From: Parietichytrium sp. I65-24A
Lineage: Eukaryota > Sar > Bigyra > Thraustochytrida > Thraustochytriidae
Assembly (NCBI GenBank): GCA_012862575.1
Contig: BLSF01000053.1
Location: 186,001-250,000 of the forward strand
Direction of reading: 5' to 3'
DNA length: 64,000 nucleotides
Shown piece after piece: positions 19,801 through 27,902 of the stretch. Position 1 is the stretch's first letter. Each line of letters starts with the position of its first letter. The notes below the pieces were generated by a model. The model had not been told where the DNA came from. It saw only the letters and a list, made by a program, of their open reading frames with translations, and did no database searches. The position numbers and the translations under genes were made by a program.

Positions 19801-22800
19801 CTTGACCAGTTATCCAGCATCATGGATGTTGCCGAGAAGTTTGAAGGCAAAGTACCAGCAGTGTACTTGTAGTACAGATAAGTTTCGCCTCCAATGTCAT
19901 ACTTCCACATCTTGTTGTACTTGAACAGTTCGTCTATTGCTGACGATCCAAAGTTGAGGCGTACTTGGCAGTCGAATTGATGAAACACGGTTACCCAGTC
20001 TCCATTGGAGCAGCCTGTCAGGTTCTCCGTGTAGTCAAAGTCCTGTTCATATTCGCATAGTAGTGCATGAGTTACGCAAGCATTTTCAGAACTGCAAATC
20101 GCCTGAATTGCCACTCCAGCATTCTTGCCCCCGACATAGTCGCGCGGAATACACGTGAGTGTTTCCGCGGTGCTATTTGAAGCTCCATCAACGCTCGAGG
20201 TTTGAATGCTACAATCGTATCCAGAATAGTCGTCGTTGCAAAAGCAGACTCCAATATCAGGACAAAGCGTGGAATACTGTGCTAGCTCATCGCAACAGAC
20301 ACCATTCCCAGAGCAGGTCTTGGACGCAGGGCAGGTCTCCACGACTGGGTTTGAAGCTGAAGGGAAGTCCCTAAAGAAACTCTCGTCGTCCGCAAACTTG
20401 ATATTTTGCAATACCTCCTGAAACTCCAAGATCTTCTCGTTGATGAGGCTGGTGTACGGTTCTTCAATCGCCAGCTCGACAGTATATTCGCCCGTCATAG
20501 CAACATTACTTGGCCCAGAGATGTCTTCAGCAGTCCATCCGGACCAGCAACCCATGTTGAAGTAGATTAAGTTGTTGATGAGAACGTCAGAATCCACTGA
20601 AGGGTGAGGCGACGATACCCTTTGGTCAATTGCATACGCGTCTCCTTTACTTTGAACAGAGAGCTCGATCGTCACAGAGACAATATTTCCAGATATGCTA
20701 ACTTCGACTTGGCACGAGTCCGGATCTAGGGCGTCCATGCATCTTGCATACTGGAGTGATGACTTCGTTTCGCTTAGGTCCAGCGAGCATACCGTGCCAT
20801 TTGGCACTTCAAGATCAAAGGTCTCCGTCCAATTCACTACGAAGCCCGAGATCGAGGCGAAGTCCTCACTTCTCGCAACGTCCTCACTCGTGCCCTTAAC
20901 AATCGCCTCGATCTTCTCGTAAACGGTTGAGATCCATGTGAAATCCTCGCTTTCGAAGCTGAATTGTACAAAGGGTTCTTTCATCTCGATCGGAGCTGTA
21001 GTCGGATAACTTGTTGGGCTCTTTGTTGGAGCGAGCGTTGGTGAGTCAGTTGGAGAACTCGTCGGAGCACTCGTTGGTGCAGCAGACGGTGATTTCGATG
21101 GAGAGTTTGTGGGAGCGACTGTAGGCGAAAGAGATGGTGCTGCTGTCGGCGCGTCTGTTGGTGCAGAGCTTGGAGCAGAGCTTGGCGCGAAAGTTGGTGT
21201 ATCAGTTGGAGCTGCAGTCGGTTCAGCTGTTGGCGCATCAGTCGGAGCTGCAGTCGGAGCGGCAGTCGGTGCAGCAGTCGGAGCATCAGTCGGAGCTGCT
21301 GTTGGTGCAGCAGTCGGTGCAGCAGTTGGTGTGTCAGTCGGAGCATCAGTCGGAGCTGCTGTTGGTGCAGCAGTCGGTGCAGCAGTTGGTGTGTCAGTTG
21401 GAGCATCAGTCGGAGCTGCTGTTGGTGCAGCAGTCGGTGCAGCAGTTGGTGTGTCAGTTGGAGCATCAGTCGGAGCTGCTGTTGGTGCAGCAGTCGGTGC
21501 AGCAGTCGGTGCAGCAGTCGGTGCAGCAGTCGGTTGAGCTGTTGGTGTGTCCGTCGGAGCTGCTGTAGGAGCGGCTGTCGGTACATCAGATGGAGCATGA
21601 GTCGGAGCTGCTGTTGGTGCAGCAGTCGGTGCAGCAGTCGGTTGAGCTGTTGGTGTGTCCGTCGGAGCTGCTGTAGGAGCGGCTGTCGGTGTATCAGATG
21701 GAGCATCAGTCGGAGCTGCTGTTGGTGCAGCAGTCGGTGCAGCAGTCGGAGCAGCAGTCGGTGCAGCAGTCGGTTGAGCTGTTGGTGTGTCCGTCGGAGC
21801 TGCTGTAGGAGCGGCTGTCGGTGCATCAGATGGAGCATCAGTCGGAGCTGCTGTTGGTGCAGCAGTTGGTGTGTCAGTCGGTTGAGCTGTTGGTGTACCA
21901 GTCGGAGCAGTAGTCGGGGCAAATGTCGGTGCATTGGTCGGAGCTGCAGTTGGTTCAGCTGTTGTCGGTGTTCCAGTTGGAGCTGCAGTCGGAGCAAACG
22001 TGGGCGATTGGGAGGGGCTGTTTGATGGCGACACGGTAGGCACGAATCCAGGAGAATGAGTTGGACTTTGAGTTACTAGATTCTCAAAGTCGTGAGACAG
22101 CATATGACCCACAGCCGGGTTGAACCAAGGGTCCGATATGTACACTGGTGCGTTGTCTGCGCCTAAAAAGGTGCCTGATAGTTCTTTTGTGCATAAGACG
22201 TTGCCATCAGCCTTCACTGTGAGAGTTCCAACATAAAGAACGATCTCCACTTCAATATCGGTATCCAAAGCCAACTCTTCAGAGGCATCGCAACCCTCGT
22301 TGTAGCTTGCCGATGTGGAAACACGAACGTAGAGGGTTGTGGTCCATGGCCGGAACCAGATCGCTGGTAAGCGCTCGTTTTTTTGAGAGCCAACGTGGAT
22401 TATGTTTGCCCATGCCCCGAGCGCTTTCTCGACTCTTATCACAAAGCTTAACTTCCAATTCTCCGTCAATGTGATATAATTAACGAGAGTATTTTTCGTT
22501 AGACGCGTGCTGGAAGAGACTGGAGCGCGTGTTGCGCGATCTGAAATGTTGTCGAGATAAAAGTCCTCAATGGCAGCATAAGCGGGCCTGTACCACGGAT
22601 CAGAAATGTAGATTGGACGTTCTCCCAGCACAGCAAAGGGAGATGTTAGCACTTTGTGACAAACGAGCTCCCCATCATAAAAGACTTTCAGATGCAGCCC
22701 AAATAGCTCAAATCGAACGTCGTACGTCTGGCCAAGCTCCAACGTTACTGACGGGTCACACCCATCGTTGTAGTACTCCTCCGTGGAAACTCGAAAGTGC

Positions 22801-25800
22801 AGACGAGCTTTATTTGGATACACAAAAACCGCAGGAGAGCGCTCTCTGTTCGTACTACCTACATGAATGGCACTTGCCCAAGTGGAGACGATCTTGGATA
22901 TCGTTATTTTGAATGTCATCTCCCAGTCCAGCCCCAGCGTTATTACTCCGGCTTCTGCTCCTCGCTCCAGCACAGCCGGTGCAGCCACGGGTTGTGGCGT
23001 TGGACGGTCTTCGATGTTCGTAAAATTAAAGTCCAAAACATCAGCAAACGCTGGGGAGTACCAAGGGTCGGATATGTAGACCTTTCGTTGAGTCAACGGA
23101 GCTGAATGACTGGGCAAATACCCGCTTTCGCACACCACTTCGTCATTTATGTAGACCGTTAAGGTGTCCACAAAGTACTCTATCACAACCTGGTACCAGA
23201 CGCCAAGCTCCAGTTCAGTAGACGGATCACACCCATCGTTCCAATAAGTCTTTGAGCCGAATCGGATGTGAAGCCGCGTTGATCCTGGGCGGAACCAAAT
23301 TGCCGGGTACCGCTCCCGATTACTATTCCCAACATGCACAAGGTTTGACCAACTGGACATTGTATCGTACACGGCGACTGCGAACGACATATTCCAATTA
23401 ATGCCCACGTCTACGGTATCCACTAATGTGCCCTTTGTGAGTTGCGGGGTTGGTCCAGTCGGAGGCGGTGTGGGCCGGTTTGTGATGTTTTGAAATGCCA
23501 AGTCCTCCACTAGTCCGATTGCCGGAGTGTAGTACGGGTCCGACATGTAGATTGGTCTGTTCCCGTAGACCAAAAACTGGCCGCTTAGACTGCTCGAACA
23601 CACCTCCACCCCATCCATAAAAACTGTGAGGGTCCGAAGAAACACTTCAACGGTGATTTCATGGGTGTGACCGAGAACTAGCTCTTGGAGGGGATCGCAG
23701 CCATCATTCCAATTGGAAACTGTGCTCACGCGGATATGAAGCCGTGCCGAATTTGGGCGCACAAAGATAGCTGGAACCCTTTCCTTGTTGGCACTTCCGA
23801 CTCTTAGAACGCTCTGCCACGAGCTCTGTTTGGCAAACAGCGTAAAATTGAACGAAACTTCCCAGTTCTCTTCTAGCCGAACGTAGCCCTCGATGTGACC
23901 CTTCTCTAACAGGTTGTCAGGGTATGCCCGAGTGGGAGACATTGTTGGCGCCATTGTTATCTCGTTCGCACAGGACTTGAGGTTTTGGGTCGCGCTACAC
24001 TGCACGTTGGAAGCTTTTTTGGAGCACACTCGTGTGATTGGGTTGATACAGAGGGTGTCATCCGTGCTGATACCCTCTTCCGCAAAAGTTGCACATTCGC
24101 AAGCCTCCGGAGTGGCTGGACCCATGTATAACCCGGTAAGCTTGTTCGTCTCGCCCGGGGTGGCAAAGTATACATTTCCCTGACTAGTTAGGTAGTCGTC
24201 GTGCGAAGCGCTATACTCCAGACGGTAGAGGTCTCCATCGCTGATCACATCCATGTCGGGAATCGTGAAACTAAAGTATCCGTTTTCGTCAGAGTAGGCT
24301 ACTAAAGAAGTATCGGATGCAGATGTGCCAGTGCAAGAGTTCCAAGCGATTCCAGGAGTCTCCTCCCATTCGCAACAAGACGAAGCAACGCACGCGCTGT
24401 ACAAATTGTCGAGTGACTCGCAAGTCTGATCCTTGCAGTTTCCATTCGTCTTTACTGCAGAGCAGTTCCCGCCTCTGTAGCCCCACAATCGCACAACTGC
24501 ATTTTCTACCGGCGTGGACTTGGTGCTGTAAACGTAGCCTTGTATGTTCGTTGACTGAAAGCGTGAGAGAGCCACGACTTCCGAGGTTGAGTACAAAAAC
24601 AAAGTCACAGCTGAAGCATCGCGACGTACCACAGGGATGCCCGAAGAGCTGTCCACCGAGCACGATTGTGGATAAACCACGATGTCTGGCTTTCCTGATT
24701 TGTAGGATCGCTTAACAATGACCTTTGTATCGCTAGGCTGAGTTACTTTTGCGTCGTTTTCGGCCACAACGACAAATCGGTAATCATCGGAAACCGTGAA
24801 GGTCGAGACAATCGTGAACAGATATGGCCAGACATCTGCTGCGTACTCTAGCGCTCGACTGGCGCAGGAAAGAGCCCGCAGCCCTCTGTGACGTGTCAGA
24901 GAGGCAGGAAGCTGCAGAAGTCGTCTCTCAGTTGCGTTCTCGTTCACAATTTCATCATCGGATGATGCTTGCGAGATTTGGCCGACTGCGGAAACAGAGT
25001 CAGATTCCGAGAAGAGATCGTTCAGAGCGACTCCATCACCTGTCATCACGCTAGCATTCGTGGATTGTGTGGTGATAGGAACTATTTGCTGGCAGGTATT
25101 CGCCTCTGGCAAGAAAAAATTGCTCTCTGCCAACTCGAGATCGATGATGGTCTGCAGAGCCTCCGTAAGATAATCCTGGGTCCAACAAAAGAGCGAATCT
25201 GCGCAATCATCGTTGGCAGTGCATTTCTTTTCAAAGCCACACTTCTTCACACAATGGCTTCCGCCACAGTCTACGTCAGTCTCGGAACCATCCTGGATAT
25301 TGTTGTCGCACGACGCACAAGTCCCATTGTAGCAGATGTTGGAGTCACAATCCCAGTCGCTCTCACAAGTCTTGCCATCTGCACAAGTTCCTCCTATGGT
25401 GGGGCAAAGAGATCCACCGCAATCTATGTCTGTTTCGTGCAGGCTAAGAACGCCGTCTGAGCATTCTGCTGAGATTTGCGTCACGTCCACAGAGGAGTCT
25501 GTCAGTGAGTTCTCTGCGCTACTGGTTGTCCCGTAAATTGACTCACAGATCCCCCATCCACACACTCCCGATGAGCAATTTGAGCTGCAGCGTTCTGTGA
25601 CACAGTCAAATTTGAACTGACACGTTTGCCCTACCTTGCAGCGTTTCGAGCACACGACGCCTCCGCAGTCAACATCGGTCTCGTCGCCGTCTTGAATTCC
25701 GTTAGAACACGAAACACAGACTCCGAGATCTTCGCTACAAATACCACTAGAACACTGAGACGGAGATGTACAGGTTCTGTTGTCCTTGCACAGACCTTCA

Positions 25801-27902
25801 GAGTCAGAGTTTTCGGCGTGTAGGGGAGCTATAGCGGCAAAGTCCGAAGGTGAGTTCTCCGGATAGGTTCGATAGTAGATTTGGCAATATGGCGATCCAC
25901 AGTCCACGTCCCCTTCCTCGCTATTCTGTGTGTTATCATGACAACCACCGCAATATCCGCCATCACAAAGTCCGGATGCGCAGTCGTCGTTGACAAGGCA
26001 ATGCACTCCAAAGTCGCACAAGAAGGACTTGTCCGGGTCCGGAAGACTTTCGAGAGAATCCATAAGCTTGCGACAGTCTGCACCACCACAATCCGTGCCA
26101 GTCTCAAGACCGTCGCGCCGACCGTTTGTGCACTTCTCGTAGGTCGTAGGGCTTCTGCACAACAACGTGGTTGAATTGCAGTAGCCAGAGGAGCAATCAG
26201 TGTCACGTAGGCATCCTTTCCCGACCGCGCATCGCGCTTCACATCCGCCATACAGGGAATCGCCTCCACAGTCCACAGCAGTTTCGTTCCCGTCTTTAGC
26301 TCCATTCAAGCAAGAGTGCAAGGAGACATTCAGCGTTGTTTTAATGGCAACTTCACTGGTGGCGTCCACATCGATTGCAGAGACGACTTGTGACTTCTCC
26401 ACCCGGAGCGAAGAGGAATTGAAGTATACTGATAGAGCAATCACGGCTCCGATGATCATGAACGCAAGAGACATGACAAGAACTTGTGCATGGCGCCGAC
26501 TCACATATTTGACCTTGTCCGATTGGGGCGGAGAGTTAAAAAGGAGCCAAAGGTCAGCTCGGATGGAGATGAGGATGCAGATGACCAGCATAGAGAGACC
26601 GTAGAGCAGGATAGACGTGTGCTGATGAAGAAGATTCACTAGGACCTGACAACAAGATTCATTCAAACAGCCCTCCAACGACGACCCCGTGGTGGAGTAT
26701 TCCCAAGCAAAGGCAACCGAGTCTGCGTTTGGACACCTAGCAGACTCGCCAACGCCAGATGAAGTGATCACATATGTGCCAGAGCTCTCGTCGTAGCTCT
26801 CCACTTGAGCCCCCATCGCTGCGCCCCCGTATTTGGTGCATCCGACCGTGGCATTCCACCAGTCTTTGTTCATGATTTGCATGATTGATCGACAATCATT
26901 GGTAATCAGGGAGTCTAAATTTACAATCGCAACGGCGATGATTACCCCGATGATACAGACAAATAGCACTACCATGCTGGCCATGTGTAGCTTGATGAGC
27001 GAGTTGTTCTCTATGAGGGCTGCTCCAAAGCCCATAATGCTCAAGATGATGAGAAGGATGCACAATGAGATAAAAAAGTGGAAGGTCGTGAGCAATGTCG
27101 TATCAAAAGACTGCTCCGCCAAGAATTCTCCATATTCTAGCAACGAAAAAGCGACAAAGAGGCCCAAGACGCCAACGCCGACAAGGATGGTTGAGAAGGT
27201 TTCCAGGAAACTCTGTGAGATTTCGTAAGCCGTAACCACAAGAATAGTGGACCGCAAGGTCGCTAGAGCGAGAAGCGCCAGGAGCAAGCACGTTACAGCG
27301 CTTGCTTTCGCGTATGTTGCAGCGCCGCCATACGCGCCGTCGTTGAGGAACGAGTCGCTGTCTGTAAGAATAGCCAGAGAGATCGGAAAGAGCACTAGTG
27401 AAACTGCGCAAGAGATGTGAAAATAGGCTTGAAGCAGGTTTTGGCCAGGGGTACCTAGGCCATCATCGTCCATAGCCACATCCTCCTTTACTCGCTGAGC
27501 ACCGTACGCCCCAAGAGTGGCCGAGAACAGAGCAAAGGAACCCGCTGCAATCATTATTTTGCCGACCCCTCCAGAGCTCCCGTCCTCCTGCGCGGCGTTC
27601 CGCTGCAAGGTGCCAAAAGCAATCAGAACAATAGAAAGAAAGCACATGCCGAAAAGCATAATACTCAGGTGTGTATGCGTCCACTTCTCCATGACATGTT
27701 TCCGCGCCTCTATCATCGGCGTCGAGCCGTGCATCATGCTCCCTCTAAATTTCGCTTGCGTGGCTGACACTCTCCTCCTCGGCGCGGCCTGTTTCACATT
27801 CTGCAAGAAATCAGCGATCTTATCTTCCTCCAAATGCGGCTCTGGGTTCACTTTACGCCCCTGCAAAACGCCGCTCTCCTGCTCCTGATCATCGCCGCTC
27901 AT
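16842..27902 (-). CDS. Giant multi-pass mosaic surface protein
   Basis: One uninterrupted frame of 3,686 residues. The frame opens at a TTG nine codons upstream; the first ATG (27902) was used. Order: cytosolic basic N-terminus; nine predicted membrane segments (about 79-99, 115-135, 159-179, 200-224, 236-255, 272-296, 308-329, 429-449, 472-494) with a tetraspanin-like Cys-containing loop (ESCCQ) before segment 8; six Cys-rich repeats of the form CxNGxxDGxETDVDCGGxxC (about 527-914); a carboxypeptidase-regulatory-like fold (about 1116); four lectin-like repeats (about 1334-1946); a Pro-Thr stalk (about 1947-2304); an EGF-like segment (about 2524-2564); a second regulatory-like fold (about 2804); two hevein-like Cys patterns (about 3046-3160); a PAN/apple-like region (about 3324-3396); and a beta-trefoil-like tail (about 3538-3680). 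Nine spans with a cytosolic N-terminus put the 3,100-residue ectodomain outside the cell. Adhesion or sugar binding is inferred. Module names other than the Cys repeats and stalk are by eye. Confidence 0.92.
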   Translation of the reverse strand: MSGDDQEQESGVLQGRKVNPEPHLEEDKIADFLQNVKQAAPRRRVSATQAKFRGSMMHGSTPMIEARKHVMEKWTHTHLSIMLFGMCFLSIVLIAFGTLQRNAAQEDGSSGGVGKIMIAAGSFALFSATLGAYGAQRVKEDVAMDDDGLGTPGQNLLQAYFHISCAVSLVLFPISLAILTDSDSFLNDGAYGGAATYAKASAVTCLLLALLALATLRSTILVVTAYEISQSFLETFSTILVGVGVLGLFVAFSLLEYGEFLAEQSFDTTLLTTFHFFISLCILLIILSIMGFGAALIENNSLIKLHMASMVVLFVCIIGVIIAVAIVNLDSLITNDCRSIMQIMNKDWWNATVGCTKYGGAAMGAQVESYDESSGTYVITSSGVGESARCPNADSVAFAWEYSTTGSSLEGCLNESCCQVLVNLLHQHTSILLYGLSMLVICILISIRADLWLLFNSPPQSDKVKYVSRRHAQVLVMSLAFMIIGAVIALSVYFNSSSLRVEKSQVVSAIDVDATSEVAIKTTLNVSLHSCLNGAKDGNETAVDCGGDSLYGGCEARCAVGKGCLRDTDCSSGYCNSTTLLCRSPTTYEKCTNGRRDGLETGTDCGGADCRKLMDSLESLPDPDKSFLCDFGVHCLVNDDCASGLCDGGYCGGCHDNTQNSEEGDVDCGSPYCQIYYRTYPENSPSDFAAIAPLHAENSDSEGLCKDNRTCTSPSQCSSGICSEDLGVCVSCSNGIQDGDETDVDCGGVVCSKRCKVGQTCQFKFDCVTERCSSNCSSGVCGWGICESIYGTTSSAENSLTDSSVDVTQISAECSDGVLSLHETDIDCGGSLCPTIGGTCADGKTCESDWDCDSNICYNGTCASCDNNIQDGSETDVDCGGSHCVKKCGFEKKCTANDDCADSLFCWTQDYLTEALQTIIDLELAESNFFLPEANTCQQIVPITTQSTNASVMTGDGVALNDLFSESDSVSAVGQISQASSDDEIVNENATERRLLQLPASLTRHRGLRALSCASRALEYAADVWPYLFTIVSTFTVSDDYRFVVVAENDAKVTQPSDTKVIVKRSYKSGKPDIVVYPQSCSVDSSSGIPVVRRDASAVTLFLYSTSEVVALSRFQSTNIQGYVYSTKSTPVENAVVRLWGYRGGNCSAVKTNGNCKDQTCESLDNLYSACVASSCCEWEETPGIAWNSCTGTSASDTSLVAYSDENGYFSFTIPDMDVISDGDLYRLEYSASHDDYLTSQGNVYFATPGETNKLTGLYMGPATPEACECATFAEEGISTDDTLCINPITRVCSKKASNVQCSATQNLKSCANEITMAPTMSPTRAYPDNLLEKGHIEGYVRLEENWEVSFNFTLFAKQSSWQSVLRVGSANKERVPAIFVRPNSARLHIRVSTVSNWNDGCDPLQELVLGHTHEITVEVFLRTLTVFMDGVEVCSSSLSGQFLVYGNRPIYMSDPYYTPAIGLVEDLAFQNITNRPTPPPTGPTPQLTKGTLVDTVDVGINWNMSFAVAVYDTMSSWSNLVHVGNSNRERYPAIWFRPGSTRLHIRFGSKTYWNDGCDPSTELELGVWYQVVIEYFVDTLTVYINDEVVCESGYLPSHSAPLTQRKVYISDPWYSPAFADVLDFNFTNIEDRPTPQPVAAPAVLERGAEAGVITLGLDWEMTFKITISKIVSTWASAIHVGSTNRERSPAVFVYPNKARLHFRVSTEEYYNDGCDPSVTLELGQTYDVRFELFGLHLKVFYDGELVCHKVLTSPFAVLGERPIYISDPWYRPAYAAIEDFYLDNISDRATRAPVSSSTRLTKNTLVNYITLTENWKLSFVIRVEKALGAWANIIHVGSQKNERLPAIWFRPWTTTLYVRVSTSASYNEGCDASEELALDTDIEVEIVLYVGTLTVKADGNVLCTKELSGTFLGADNAPVYISDPWFNPAVGHMLSHDFENLVTQSPTHSPGFVPTVSPSNSPSQSPTFAPTAAPTGTPTTAEPTAAPTNAPTFAPTTAPTGTPTAQPTDTPTAAPTAAPTDAPSDAPTAAPTAAPTDTPTAQPTAAPTAAPTAAPTAAPTAAPTDAPSDTPTAAPTAAPTDTPTAQPTAAPTAAPTAAPTHAPSDVPTAAPTAAPTDTPTAQPTAAPTAAPTAAPTAAPTAAPTDAPTDTPTAAPTAAPTAAPTDAPTDTPTAAPTAAPTAAPTDAPTDTPTAAPTAAPTAAPTDAPTAAPTAAPTAAPTDAPTAEPTAAPTDTPTFAPSSAPSSAPTDAPTAAPSLSPTVAPTNSPSKSPSAAPTSAPTSSPTDSPTLAPTKSPTSYPTTAPIEMKEPFVQFSFESEDFTWISTVYEKIEAIVKGTSEDVARSEDFASISGFVVNWTETFDLEVPNGTVCSLDLSETKSSLQYARCMDALDPDSCQVEVSISGNIVSVTIELSVQSKGDAYAIDQRVSSPHPSVDSDVLINNLIYFNMGCWSGWTAEDISGPSNVAMTGEYTVELAIEEPYTSLINEKILEFQEVLQNIKFADDESFFRDFPSASNPVVETCPASKTCSGNGVCCDELAQYSTLCPDIGVCFCNDDYSGYDCSIQTSSVDGASNSTAETLTCIPRDYVGGKNAGVAIQAICSSENACVTHALLCEYEQDFDYTENLTGCSNGDWVTVFHQFDCQVRLNFGSSAIDELFKYNKMWKYDIGGETYLYYKYTAGTLPSNFSATSMMLDNWSSLDGEHLINEHFKLYGNVSDLVNDTNPWLWSNYDDQVGFPRDSRPFVTGDSTEIAKYYHKWAKSYCALYNRKVSPLREFSFDLCIPDSVYVGTTKSTSHRALSTYSLNGTIIDSVTGAGVQAKVSLYRGVVPAYQSRTVFATADAILTFTSSSLGSDSESVSTECASSFYSSVETSDSAVTIQKSAFQFDELSPGSYTVVVEYSDEVASAQLESGASLVSDIEFSTRVMYVNIEEEDKEVQMQVTGELAEGTIIVAMETLAEDLDIVVSFLSSLDGDRCTVSAKLLSDGACSCSGSQVLRMDTSADPLTGMYTQVIYLKEIRETSYVFYVARNRPVASSDYKKHRDDGRCGPLYPLDDGTPAQCPPITVAWEDGTSALRPCCHITSGYCGLSEFYCNTRYSIDYRRFLNTDWTQEFRSDLYCNRPDLLSANGLLATCPEEKPCCGPNLRCGNETYHCNSDKSINYKPFYEAIAENETGTETLLPMEESETVIRVYTDAGLVATYELPDSSETMNYFDGHEFVSGEASDSSTYFRSFCINALGSTPQLYDFPAPRYFAYRGQMLGMSTDCPASSDCSYIKVSGLRAKFVRNDEVTVPDLNGAYIRRYVDSSSVEYKTYPGHVVGTGSTCQVRLENPSTGLMSWYMYMEDPSTAENECMALCTASETCEAVFYVEYLNSDQEYVYRCSFHRNIQNCGGITAVSVSATYSRTVYKKQDFRGMESTIWYTKLDTMFQGYGEQIHLYLDDSTLTWYIDTDTDPSNGFYAKAYGSAQSSLPPGSGWRYLLTLAGSETLEHTGAVTALEFLDDCQVGGNYPTLNSTASEMGCTCNAGGATNCRAVTCTKFYMRLTSTNLCLEANAVRGMLISNVCDEDTEAQYFIYNAGNRHLEVQLSSEGTSYVVAADSEQNLILIETTSSSDSVSSAAQFEFTSSGNICVLSTSSDSISSYEEQLQAENSTYCVFLAASTNDAALLVPTERQTEWSVFSVI
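20990..22060 (-). repeat. coding Pro-Thr stalk with nested tandem repeats
   Basis: The short unit is 12 bp (Ala-Pro-Thr-x on the coding strand). Higher-order copies are also visible: three exact-length 60-bp units (21301-21480) differing at one or two bases, and three longer units starting near 21532, 21640 and 21772 (108 and 132 bp apart). The product is a mucin-like rod with many potential O-glycosylation sites. Confidence 0.95.
22065..23902 (-). repeat. four tandem lectin-like modules (coding)
   Basis: Four copies of about 150 residues each in the giant protein. Each keeps W-x-S/N/A near a VGS/VGN turn, ERxPAI/V-F/W, LHIRVS or a variant, YNDGCDP or a variant, LTVxxDG-x-VC and YISDPWYxPA, followed by a short Pro/Thr linker. 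I see no database-familiar name; a concanavalin A/LamG-like jelly roll is my guess. Confidence 0.85.

Noticed and set aside
20981-21997. 338-residue minus-strand frame of Leu/Gln/His repeats
   Set aside because: It is the same-strand +1 reading of the Pro-Thr repeat in the giant gene; the repetitive DNA leaves other frames open.
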